From: Melampsora larici-populina 98AG31
Lineage: Eukaryota > Basidiomycota > Pucciniomycetes > Pucciniales > Melampsoraceae
Direction: 5' to 3'
NCBI RefSeq assembly: GCF_000204055.1
Contig: NW_006768771.1
Coordinates: 1,637,681 to 1,701,680 of the forward strand
Length of the DNA stretch: 64,000 nucleotides
The first letter of the stretch is position 1, and the number at the start of each line of letters is the position of its first letter. The position numbers and the translations under genes were made by a program. The notes beneath the pieces were generated by a model. That model had not been told where the DNA came from. It did no database searches and saw only the letters and a program-made list of their open reading frames with translations. Positions 11,889 through 21,966 of this stretch are shown one piece after another.

Positions 11889-12374
11889 TGTAATTGCTCC
11901 AAGTTAAACTCAGCTGGACATGATCAATGATATATACCATTGGACAAATGTTCTCCGAGTCAATATCGTGGATTGACTTGGAGGGTCCTTTCTGAGTTTA
12001 ATGTGGTAAGACTCAGCCAAGCTAACATATAGGCAGACCATATAGCCCAATGAAATTGTATCATCTGTGGCTCTTGTCCAAGTTTAATAAAGCTCGGTCA
12101 AATGGGTTCAAGGAAATATCAAGTGAGCAAAATACAAGGATAAGGAAAGCCTTGGACCTTGCGGACCAAGGTTTCCTTGTGATTGGTAAATTAAAAGTCA
12201 AAAATTAAAACCTTGAGCTTAAAACTTGTAAGCTAAGACCTATGAGTTAAAACTCAAAAATCAAAACCTAGAAATTAAAACTCAAAAATTGAGACATATA
12301 ATTATAAGTCAGAAATTAAAATTTACCACTGAAAAGTCAGAAACTAGACATCACAAATTAAAACACAAAAATCC

Positions 12375-12600
12375 AAAACTAAAACTTTGCCTCCGACCTC
12401 AACTTGGACTTGAACTTCTTTGACCTCAACCTGCACTTTGACCTGCACCATCCTGCACCTCCACTTTGACTTCGACCTGGTGCACTTCCACCTTCACTTT
12501 GACTTCAACCTCCCCTCTGACTTCCACCTCCACTTCAACTTTGACCTCCAATCCAACTTCAACCTTTACCTTGACTTCCACCTCCAAAACTCGAGCCCGC
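12375..12600. repeat. CTTTGACCTC-type minisatellite
   Basis: Degenerate tandem copies of a motif close to ACTTTGACCTCCACCT fill this stretch, and 12180-12370 is a second low-complexity run of AAAACT/AAATTAAAA words. The ORF across it (Phe/Asp/Leu/His only) is a product of the repeat. Confidence 0.7.
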
Positions 12601-12663
12601 AGTTGACTACATAAATCACAACATCATGTAGCTGATGTGGACAATTCATGAATTGAATTGGCG

Positions 12664-14890
12664 GATCAAGTAGACAAAGCGGATGAAGATACTAAAATCA
12701 ATGAATTCAAACCATTAGAAGTCAATGAATTTACTAGTGCTCAACAGAGGATGAGTGTAGTTGTGCAAAGATTGGATTCATCGGATGCTGAATTGAAATG
12801 TGCTGACATCAAGGTTTGGGTGGCTACCAGTGATAAGTTGGAAACTGCTGTTGGTAAGTTGCAATGAATTGTTTTGACCGTTTGTTAGTAAACTAATAGG
12901 ACTTTTGATATCTGTGCTATCCTAGCTATTGCTCAAGCATTATAGTATTTAAAGCTCAACAAGAGCTTTACAACACCTAAGAAGGGATAATCTACTACGT
13001 GTAATATAGTAGAAGTTGCCTAAAGACTGCCTTCTTCAAAGAAACCAGCACAAGGGCACTTGCTGACCACTTTGTGATAACAGAGAAATAGATAAGGCAC
13101 CAGAGAAATAAAGCAATACTGTTGTTAAGTATTATTCCCAGATTTTAAGCGCAAAAAAAGTCACACACTATGTTTATTACTAGCAATACTGTTGTAAGTA
13201 TTATTCCCAATTAGACTTGTAGTCTTTAACACACGTAAATAAATTTCTCCTTGCTTTGAAGGGGCAGATTTAAGTGATCTTAGTACAAATATAGTAAATA
13301 AATGATGATTTATAACACTACAACAAAGGTATAAGATGCCGAAAAGGGCGCTACAATCCCAAAATCATCAAGGAGTACTTATATCCACATGTAACAATCT
13401 TTACAACAGTCAACAGCCTCAAAAACCAATCAAATCTGCCTAAATAACCCTAAAAACCATGTAATGACGCAATGTAATGATCTTGTTACTAATGTATGAT
13501 GTAATTTTCACAGCCAAAAGTGATCAATGACGCAATGATGTAATGTACAGCACTTCTTAAGATGAATACAGGTGATTTTTTCCTTGTAAACTAGCTGAAA
13601 CCCAATTTTTGAGATTACGAATTTTTTCAGATGTGCTCCAATTTTTGATTACTAAAGTGCATCATGTAGCCCACGTGTTACTGATCATTTCTGACACCTA
13701 TAAGACCTACTTCTGATGAGTGATGAGTAAGATATTGAGTTGTGAAGTTAAGGTTTTTGGTGTTACATGTGTCTTGTGACTGTAAATTTGAGATTCACAC
13801 CAATTTCTTATTTCCCTTATAACTTTTTACATACACCTCCGTTACTAATGATTCAAAGGTTGTACATTATGTAATCCACTCGTCTGCGTTGAATGAGCCA
13901 TCTACCAACTTATTCTGACGTCATTTGACATATGTAATTAGCTGAAAACCTCCATTTTCGACGATTTTCACCTATTTTCTTCACTTTTCACAGCTGCTAC
14001 TCTCTTTTCCTTGCTCATGTAATATGACATCATCTTCTATAACCTTAAAAATCCCGGAAAATCCTCTTGGCAACCTTAATTTCTACTACTACCACCATTA
14101 CATATGTAAACTACACGCCTAACCCTTGTTTACCAACTTCGAAAAAGTACCTTTCTGCTAATAACTTCTGTTTCCCCTTATCAACCTTGAATATTAAAGT
14201 TGTTCCTGTATAATAAACTGTTGTTCTTTCATATTCTAACCTTATAAAACCCATAACTTAATTATAAATAAGCTAAAAACCATTTTCCAACCTTTACACC
14301 TATATTTTCGAATTTTTCTTATCTTTTCTTTTTCTGTCTTTTTGTAATAACTTTGTAAGTAAACTATGTTGATCTTAATAATGATTTTGAAATAAGATGA
14401 CATAACAATGAGCTAATAAGTATACATAAGCCTCTAAGAGCTTCAATTGATCTGAAAACCTGAATTTTGAATTCTCTGCTATATTGAAGTTTGTTAATAA
14501 ACTGGTAAAGTAAAGATGATTAATTTTTTTGCTTAATATCATAAATAGATCACCACAGCGTGCAATCCAATTGCAAAAGATATGAACTTGATTGTGATCT
14601 GAGGTGGCGCTTATGGAACAAGAAAAGCTGTAGTCAATTTCATTGATGCTGATGAGTTGGTTGAGAACCTGAAAGAAATGTCACCAGGTTATGTTGTCAA
14701 TTCAGAGCGACAACCTTTGAGGTTTTCAACTCACTCTGAAGCACAACCAGGGGTTGATCCAATCAATCTAGACAATATTGTTGGTGAAGATAACAGCAAT
14801 CATGAAGGTGGATATGGGCTTGTTATTGATGGTGCATCTTTACATCATCTGCACTGTTCTACTGATGGTTTGCTTGCTTTCTTCTCCAGC
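12664..14890 (+). pseudogene. P4-type ATPase (phospholipid flippase, DNF-like) pseudogene, interrupted
   Basis: Coding remnants keep flippase signatures in order. First comes EFTSAQQRMSVVVQRLD (family: F.S..KRMSVVVRRLD), then directly KVWVATSDKLETAV (family: KIWVLTGDKLETAI), so the intervening segment with the substrate/ATP-binding region is deleted. A normal phase-1 intron follows (12855-12924, GTAAGT..CTAG), then IAQA, then the LTR-like insertion (12941-14557), then CNPIAKDMNLIVI-stop-GGAYG (family: NL...DMNLIIVRGG) and further on GGYGLVIDGASLHH (family: ALVIDG). The arginine codon in the MNLIVIRGG motif has become TGA. Clearly non-functional. Full-length flippases exceed 1,200 aa; the rest is not here. 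Confidence 0.75.
12941..14557. mobile_element. LTR-like 1.6-kb repeat, copy 1 (inserted in the P4-ATPase exon)
   Basis: From TATAGTATTTAAAGCTCAAC to ATAGATCACCACA this stretch matches 58884-60804 almost throughout, so it is a dispersed repeat. It has no ORF. The second copy begins TGTAGTATTT and ends CACCACA (TG..CA), as LTRs do. Insertion split the codon run IAQA/CNP of the flippase exon; GCAT on the left and GCGT on the right could be an imperfect 4-bp target duplication. Compared with copy 2 it lacks about 310 bp after AAAGACTGC. A solo LTR is my preferred reading. Confidence 0.65.
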
Positions 14891-14974
14891 TTCGGACCGG
14901 TTGAATTGAGTGATCCCATGCTAAGTGATCTCGATGTGACTCAGTGGGTTACTTTTGATAGAGTGATAGGGCTA

Positions 14975-15397
14975 TCTGAGAAATGTGAATTCTCACGCAA
15001 AGAGGTGGAGTACCTAGGATTGATTATATCTCAGAATAGTATACGGATGGATCCCACCAAAGTGAAGGCTGTATCTGACTGGCCAGCACCGCAGAACATC
15101 ACCAAACTGCAACGTTTTATAGGGCTTGCAAACCTTCATCGCCGCTTCATCAATCAATTTTTAAAGATGACACGACCTCTCCATAACCTTACAAGGAATA
15201 AAACTCCTTACGTGTGGTACAAGAGGTGTAACAAAGCACTCAAAGGACTGAAAGCGGTGTTTACATTGGCCCCAATTTTGAAGATCACTGACCACTACAA
15301 GCCATTTGTATTGGAGTGCAACTGTTCTGACTTCGCCCTAGGCGCGGTATTGTCTCAACGCTGCGAAGACAACAACAAATTACAGCCGGTCCTTTAA
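14975..15397 (+). pseudogene. Ty3/gypsy reverse transcriptase fragment
   Basis: The segment encodes KCEFSRKEVEYLGLIIS, then DPTKVKAVSDWPAPQNI, then LQRFIGLANLHRRFI and FVLECNCSDFALGAVLSQ. These are the RT palm/thumb end and the start of RNase H of Ty3-like elements. It reads in the same frame as the flippase remnant upstream, producing a chance 246-aa chimeric ORF (14657-15397). The catalytic YxDD region upstream and the rest of pol are missing. It ends in a TAA after LQPVL. Confidence 0.85.
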
Positions 15398-16178
15398 ACC
15401 TTGGACGGTTGATTTTTGTTTCTGGCTTTTTGTATGTTTGTTTTTTGCTTTTGTAAATTTGAAAAATACTTCAAAATCACTTTAAAGCACTGATTTTTTT
15501 TTGATAAATCATCTGTGAGCATCTGAATGTATATCTGTCAAAAAAAATAATTTTTATACACAATATATCCATCTTCTGACTTCTCCTTGCTCAGCTTTTA
15601 GTTTACTCATATGTGATTGATGCTCTTACTCTTGCTTAAGTGTTGTTCTCATCAATTTGTTTGTTTACTTTATTAACACTCATGGTTCTCATTCTTATGT
15701 ATTTCTCTTTTTGTTTTGTTGGGTAATCTTTTTTGTCAACCTTCCTTCCTAAGACGAACAGTCTTTATTTAGGTCTTTGCCTTAATCAGGCTCTGACCTG
15801 GTGTGGGGGGGCGTAAGCCCGGGGACTGCCTGTCCGAGAAGGGGTTTTCTACCTCCCAATCTCTGGACAGTTGGCGTCCTGAGCCCGTCAAAAACCCATC
15901 TACGACATCAGTCCAGATAAAGTTTCCGGTTCGCATGGTGATTATACTGTATGTTGTTGCATGGATCTGCAATTGAATTCTCTTCTAAACTTAATATTTA
16001 CTGTACGCCCCAAACACTTGTATAAACCCCCAGCACCCTTTCCAAGAATCTCTAGTTTTACACACTTTGCCCTCTCTCCCATCGACTCCTCCCTTTCGCT
16101 CTCTTAAACTCGACCTGGAGAGGGATTTGTTAGCTCTTTCTCATTCTTTTTATCCTGATCCAACTACTCACTTTTGTT
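15398..16178. other. 3' flank of the DIRS element, no gene seen
   Basis: AT-rich DNA to about 15770, then a more GC-rich 200 bp with a run of eight G. The position next to the recombinase ORF suggests the DIRS terminal region, but I could not match it to 21470-21760 by eye. Confidence 0.35.
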
Positions 16179-17276
16179 TCACTTTTTCTGTTCTTCATCA
16201 AATGCCAATAAATCCCACAGTTCTTTTGCTTCTTTTTTCTCCTCCTTGCTATACTTTCTCAGGTAAAGCTGATACGCTTTTGACTGCCACCTTCCTATCG
16301 TTACAATCTGTTCTAAAGGCCTTTTTTCGTTCCATCTGAAAGTCGCTCCTCCGACTCTAAAGGAGTGACCTGATAGCTTTGAACCCCCTTCGTTTGATTT
16401 CCAAATTCTCTTATATATCCCTATCAACTTTGCTTTCAATATGACACTCCTTTGTCCATTTTCTAAATAGGAAAATAGGGGGTCCTTCGGACCTGTCTGA
16501 TTATCTCTTACCATTCTCCACAACGCTGACGTAGCATCAAGATAGGATTGTTGTTCTTTTAACTTGATATATTGTATCTGGCCTGGTTGTGCTGTTTTTG
16601 CGTTATGTAAGGCGATTGAGACTTTCTTTCCTTGTCCTGTTACTTGTAAGTCTCTAAACTGAATCAACTTCTTTTTCTTATCGTCTGACACTAATTCTCC
16701 TAAACGTGCCATTCCCCAGAAAGCTACCAGCGCTATTGTCAGCGCAACTTGATCTCTCTTGCTTCCATTTGATAGTTTCTTTAGCAGCTGGACAAGGTGC
16801 TTCAACATTACCGGCTCTTTCCTTTCCTTTTCCAACACTCTGATCACCGCCTCTGCCATCTTTGATGATTTTAACAAGATCAAAAGTTTCAAGGGATCAT
16901 ACTTAGGATATTCCTCATCGTGAAATAAATGCCAACACTTTATTCCTGTAAGATACTTTTTCAATGTCTCCACCTCGATCGTCATGTTCTGATTGTTCTT
17001 TTCTGTCTTCTGATCTCCTTCTAGCTTCTTTCCTGCCCAAACTACAAACTCATATAATACATTTAACAACATAGGTAACAATTGTTTCCTACCATATTCT
17101 TTTTCTTGCGCGAATTTTAATAATTTTGATACACCGCTATTATAATTGATAAGCATCAATTCCGCCCATCCTCCTGATAACATGTGAGTTTGAATACAAT
17201 TTTCTTTCCATTTAATCTCTCCTCTTGCGTTTTGTAAGAATAACTTAATTTTCTGTTCCGTCTTCGCTGAAATCAT
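16179..17276 (-). CDS. DIRS tyrosine recombinase
   Basis: Single ORF of 365 aa starting at ATG 17276. The C-terminal half has the catalytic signature of phage-integrase-type recombinases: an Arg in ALVAFWGMARLGELV (about residue 200), HSFRVGGAT (H-x-x-R, about residue 307), and a Tyr in GRWQSKAYQLYLRKY near residue 340. The N-terminal ~130 residues look like a SAM-like DNA-binding domain. It would integrate the circular cDNA. The start codon overlaps the stop of the RT ORF by 4 nt (ATGA), pointing to coupled translation. No disruption is visible. Confidence 0.85.
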   Translation of the reverse strand: MISAKTEQKIKLFLQNARGEIKWKENCIQTHMLSGGWAELMLINYNSGVSKLLKFAQEKEYGRKQLLPMLLNVLYEFVVWAGKKLEGDQKTEKNNQNMTIEVETLKKYLTGIKCWHLFHDEEYPKYDPLKLLILLKSSKMAEAVIRVLEKERKEPVMLKHLVQLLKKLSNGSKRDQVALTIALVAFWGMARLGELVSDDKKKKLIQFRDLQVTGQGKKVSIALHNAKTAQPGQIQYIKLKEQQSYLDATSALWRMVRDNQTGPKDPLFSYLENGQRSVILKAKLIGIYKRIWKSNEGGSKLSGHSFRVGGATFRWNEKRPLEQIVTIGRWQSKAYQLYLRKYSKEEKKEAKELWDLLAFDEEQKK

Positions 17277-19163
17277 GCTTCCACTAATAACAATTTTAGA
17301 TCGTCTGGTAATTCAATCTTCACCCTTTCTCCGACTTGATCTTCCTCCTCCAGGCCTCTCAATAAGCCGTCTGCCTCGTTATCTCCCGACTCGACTCGTT
17401 CTTCCGTTATATCACACTGTAGGCGTAAGAGTAAGGACTGAATCTTCTTCCACTCTTCATTCACTTGCTCACTTTTTGACCTTTGTTTATTGATTGTAGA
17501 CTCTGTGGTTGTGTTATCAGTCTTGACCCAGAAATTCCGTCCTCTCATATCGGTCGAGACTTCTAACAACAGCAAACCTAATCTTATCGCTGCCGTTTTG
17601 GCCCATGCGATGTCACGAAATGTCTCATCATCTTTCAATCCGGTCGTCGGCCAACCTTCTTTCAATTTGAATCTCACCCATCCAAGATTTGTCACCACTC
17701 CCAAACCAAATCCGCTTGCATCACCTACCCATCCGATTCTCTCTGGTTCTACCGCTGGGATGATGCGCCTTGGTTCAAATGTTGTCAACGCCTCCTTCCA
17801 ACTTTGTAAATCGCACCTCGCTGCCCTTGACAAGAACCGTTTGGCGTTTGTTTTTTGCCACGGGTTGAGCCACGCGTACAAACCTCTCATGTACGGCTTC
17901 ATATGGGGCACTATGTACATTAGATGCGCGATCTTCCCAATAATTGAATCTGCTTCTTTTAATCCCCAAGGTCCGTCTCCTAACATCTTCTCTACCACTT
18001 CCAATCTTTCCGCTAATTTTTCCTCCGGCAGCCGCACCGTTTTGTCTTGTCCGTTGAAGATAAACCCCCAATACTTTTGCTCATCACTAAATTCTCTGAG
18101 TTTCTCCTGATTTGTCTTCACGCCCATCTCCGTACTCAATTTCACTACGTCCTTGATCATCAGCTTATCACCCTCGACTTTCACGATCATATTATCATCG
18201 ACCCANNNNNNNNNNNNNNNNNNNNNNNNNNNNNNNNNNNNNNNNNNNNNNNNNNNNNNNNNNNNNNNNNNNNNNNNNNNNNNNNNNNNNNNNNNNNNNN
18301 NNNNNATTTTCATTTTCTCTGAACTATCAACCTCCACGCGTCCGCCACCTTTCCAACGTTCCGCATCCCGCTACACCACCAAATGGCACAGCTATGTCCA
18401 TCCAGATTCTGTTATAGAAATCCTTTATCATTAGGTAACGCCACTCTTCCTCCTTTGTGCAGGCTTGTCTGTAAGCTTTCTCCCAGTCGTATATTGCCAT
18501 CAATAGGACTCCGTGAAAATGTTCTCTGAAGTATTGAATTACCGCATAGAAGTCGTCCCATGACGTGTCAAATTCATGTTTGTCTACCATTGAATTGACT
18601 GAAGGTATTTCCTCATCTCCTACCAGATAAGATAAATCATTTATCATCCGTAGGGAACCGTTGTTGTTAACTACGCTCCCCATCGGGTTTGTCCTGAAGA
18701 AACCCCATCTCCTATATACCTCTTCGTGTGAAAAAGGTCCAAATACTCTTCCTGCATTTTTCTCCTTCTGTAAGTTCCTCATTATTTTCTCCTTTACTGC
18801 TAGGGCTGGGCTATGGTTATCTGGTGTCCACCACCTCTTCTTTCCCAAATAGTGCTCCGGGATTCCTTGTGTAAACCCTTCTACCAAGCCTTCTATTACT
18901 CCTCCTACTTCTCTTTTGACTCCAAACTCTCTGGCCAATTCTCTCCACCTCTTAATGTTCATTTCACACCTTGCTTTCACTGGCCATTTTGTCAACCTCC
19001 GACATTCTACGTCTGTATCTTGTTTTCCTGTCTGATCATTGTTTCTTTCTTGCGTCTCTTCTCTCAACAACAAATCTGACTGTCTCTTCTTCCCAAGGAC
19101 CTCCTCTGTCCTCTCAATTTGATCCTTTGTTGTCGCGCTCGACGGGTTTGTCAACGTTCTCAC
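17273..19163 (-). pseudogene. DIRS reverse transcriptase / RNase H, frameshifted, with assembly gap
   Basis: Two open segments, 19163-18327 and about 18205-17273, flank the 100-N gap. The first carries RT fingers/palm (RTNPMGSVVNNNGSLRMI, then LLMAIYDWEKAYRQ with the motif A Asp, then VPFGGVAGCG). The second starts at WVDDNMIV, the DIRS form of the catalytic YxDD, and runs to an RNase H region (GWVGDASGFGLG, WVKTDNTTTE, SGDNEADGL). Just before the gap the sequence after VPFGGVAGCGT reads sensibly (GKVADAWRLIVQRK) only after a one-base shift, and is then followed by TGA. The 5' end lacks an ATG (first possible codon GTG 19163), so the start may be spliced or fused to gag. Confidence 0.8.
18206..18305. 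other. Assembly gap (100 N)
   Basis: Exactly 100 N, probably a placeholder of unknown true length. It sits in the RT palm domain just upstream of motif C. Confidence 0.98.
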
Positions 19164-19365
19164 TTGTGACGATCTAGGAAGCGTTCAATGTCAAATTCAG
19201 GTGTGTCTCAGCAATGTTCCTCACTTCTCACAAGGCGCGCTCATCTCATCTAACACGGAATCTTATGAAAGGGCATATTTTTTCATTTCACAGCTGAAAT
19301 TTGCAACTCCTCATATCTTTTTTCATGAAAAACGGGAACAAATAATAATTTAATTATGTCTCTAC

Positions 19366-21466
19366 TTACTGTGTTCCTGCGCTATTCCCACTTACTCCGG
19401 CTTGCTTCGCCGCTTTCACTGCTTCAAAGGCCCCTGGGCCAAACTTTGGTACCATTACCCCGTTCACTACGGTTGTAGGACCTGAGGGTGCCCCACCTTG
19501 TGTACCTCCTCCTCTACTACCATTTCCCCTGCTAAAACCTCTGCCGCGTTTTCCTCTTCCTCTACCGCCATGATGATAATTTACACTTCCTGCTCCTTCT
19601 GCTGACTCTTGCTGGTGATTGCTATAATGACTATTCACTTCACCGAGGAATTGGCCGGTCGGAGTGTGCGATTGATTTCTCCCGCTTGGTGCTAAATGGG
19701 ACAACATCCGGCCACCTGTCACTGCTGTGATTTGTTCATCTCCGTTTGATATCATATCCCAACCAACTTGAAACCTGCCCGTTGCCGGATTCACATTTTC
19801 CATTGCACCACCTATGATATACGGGTTATCAAAATATTGGTGATCTTTGTTCGCTTTCGAATCCGTTATCGCTTGCTCTACAAGCTCTTCGTTCCGAGTT
19901 CCGACATCCGACAATGAACCATCCTCTAGCGTATGACTGAACATGTTCGTTCTGTGAGTGATGTCGTACCTCAGTGCAGGAGCAAATGCGTCATGATTTT
20001 TTGCCTTGATATCTAACACTATTTTATAATGCTCTTCCAGTCTGCTAGCGATTTCTTCCTGTTGATATTTCAGCCGCCAATATTGGACATACAAATGGAA
20101 CGGCGTTGACCACATCAAGAAACTCTGTCTCCATTCACTCGGCACTCTTAGTCCTACGTACGCCACCACGTCTGAGCAAGAAGAACTTTGTTTTCGCCAA
20201 TTTGACATATGATTCTTGTCCGCTAGAAGCCATGCCGGTACAAAGATTGTGAGTGGTACGTAACCAAAGCAAGCTTTCATCCTATTATCCCAGTAAGGGG
20301 CTAGATCTATCAACCGGTGTGTTAACACTTTCCCGTGATTCATCTTCTTAGCCACTTTCGACAACTTCTCAGTACCGCACTCTTTTGCCTTCCTTTTCCC
20401 AGCACCTGGCTCTACATCTTCATCTTCCTCACTTGACGCATCTAACATCTTGATACCTCTTGGATCAGTTCCTATTCTTTTGCACCATTTGGTGTAAGCT
20501 TTATCAAGAATGTCATATCTGCCGGTGTTCCCCTTCCGGTAAAGTCTTGTTAACTCCGCAAGGTACCTTTCATGTTCCCTATCAATATGTGCGTTCTCAG
20601 CGACAAAATCTGCTTCATCTTCTACCGCCACCAAATCACACAACAAAAAAAAACACGTCTTTGTTAGCTATCCTGTAGCGTTATCACTTTCAACACGGCT
20701 CATCACTCCACTCGGCTCATCATCACAACACATCTTTTTACACATTTGCACTATCCACGTCTTATCTTTTGATCTTATGTCAAGATATTCAGGCCAGGGA
20801 TATATTTCCCTATTCAAGCCAGAGACGTTTGCTCTATTCAAGCCGGAGATATATTTCTCCTATCAAGCCAGAAATATATTTCTCTATTCAAGCACCTTTC
20901 AACTTTCCACATCTATTGTAGGTCTTTCTTTCTTTCTTTTATCTAGCCATATTTCTCTGAGATCTGTTCCACCCGTGTGGTTGCAGTCTTTTCTCTCGAT
21001 TGATGATTTTTCTTGAGGACATGATGAAATAAAGGGCGTGTGGGGGATATATGAAAAAGTGGGTGTCTGATATTACTCTTTGGAACTTACCTAATGAAAT
21101 GATATCTTCATCTCCCTCATTCTCTTCCATGTCCTTATCTTCCACATCTCCTTCCTCTTCCTTCTCTTCCATCCTTCCAACACTTGCAATTTCTGACAAT
21201 TCGCTTCCTTCTTCGTTTCCTTCCTGTTCTACTTCTTCTCTTGGTTCTCTGATTTTTCCTTTTGTTACACTTCTTGTTTTCCTGGTTGTTGCCGTTCCCC
21301 CTCTTCCTCTTCTGCTTCCTCTGCCTCTTCCTCTAGTTGCTTTGCTTGTTCCTCTGCCACGTTGACTTCCTTCTTCAAATTTTCCTTTTTCCTTTTCATG
21401 TTGAACTAAAATATTATTCACATCTTTGTTGAATGCTTGTGTTGATCCTTGATCTTGGCCGTCCAT
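19366..21466 (-). CDS. DIRS gag-like protein
   Basis: Two exons: 21466-21091 (ATG start) and 20621-19366. The 469-nt intron begins GTAAGT and ends GTAG, and the phases (1) match, giving 543 aa. The N-terminus is basic with RGRGRGSRRGRGG-type repeats and then an acidic Glu/Asp stretch. The middle (about residues 130-400) is a globular part containing LTHRLIDLAPYWDNRMKACF. The C-terminus is Gly/Arg-rich (GGRGRGKRGRGFSRGNG), suited to nucleic-acid binding in place of a zinc knuckle. Its position 5' of RT supports a gag role. The splice is inferred. Confidence 0.7.
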
Positions 21467-21966
21467 GTCTTCTTCTTTTTGAAAATGAAAACTTTGTTAC
21501 TTCTTTTTGGAAGTCTTAGAACTTTAAGAATCATAAATTCTAGCTGAGGTGTATGAGCGTTGAGAGGTATACAGAATTGTGAAATTGAAAAATTTTCACG
21601 ATTTGTATTATCTCTCTCTTTGGTGGGCCCGAGTATTTCCCGGCCCTGTGTTTTGGCTCATACACCGTTTTGTCTGTCCCGATGGACCTCACAGATGACG
21701 TCGTGCCTTTGGCCACCAGTGGCAATGCTGTGAAAAATAATATATAAATTGTGTAAGGTTGTGTAATTTTCAGGCACAACAACTGGGACTGGTCTCAGTT
21801 CATGATCGTGAACTGAACAGTACACAATCAGTCTGTTCATGATTGTGAACCTGTCCTGTTGCCTACGTGAAAGCTTCAATGACGTGGGTTCAGGGTCATT
21901 ATGAAAAGGGCTACGTATTCCTATACACTGCTGTTCCCACCTTATCCTCACGTTTACCTCGCCAGA
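21467..21966. other. 5' flank of DIRS element and promoter of the next gene
   Basis: Contains two near-identical dyads, GTTCATGATCGTGAAC (21798-21813) and GTTCATGATTGTGAAC (21835-21850), 37 bp apart and 50-170 bp upstream of the two candidate start codons of the plus-strand gene. They could be binding sites or part of a transposon end. Confidence 0.45.

Larger units (their letters stand above)
16179..21466 (-). mobile_element. DIRS-type tyrosine-recombinase retrotransposon
   Basis: Minus-strand order gag (21466-19366), RT/RNase H (19163-17273) and tyrosine recombinase (17276-16179) is that of DIRS elements, which use a recombinase instead of an integrase and make no target-site duplication. 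Split direct or inverted terminal repeats were not identified, so the outer limits are unknown. An assembly gap of 100 N (18206-18305) lies inside RT. At least one frameshift next to the gap suggests this copy is inactive or misassembled there. Confidence 0.85.

Noticed and set aside
12420..12614. ORF of Phe/Asp/Leu/His
   Set aside because: Produced by the CTTTGACCTC minisatellite.
14657..15397. Novel 246-aa single-exon gene
   Set aside because: The first part is a flippase remnant and the second a Ty3 RT; the ORF is a chance fusion of two pseudogenes.
15769..15972. Minus-strand ORF beside the DIRS recombinase
   Set aside because: Short, G-run containing, no homology; probably terminal non-coding DNA of the element.
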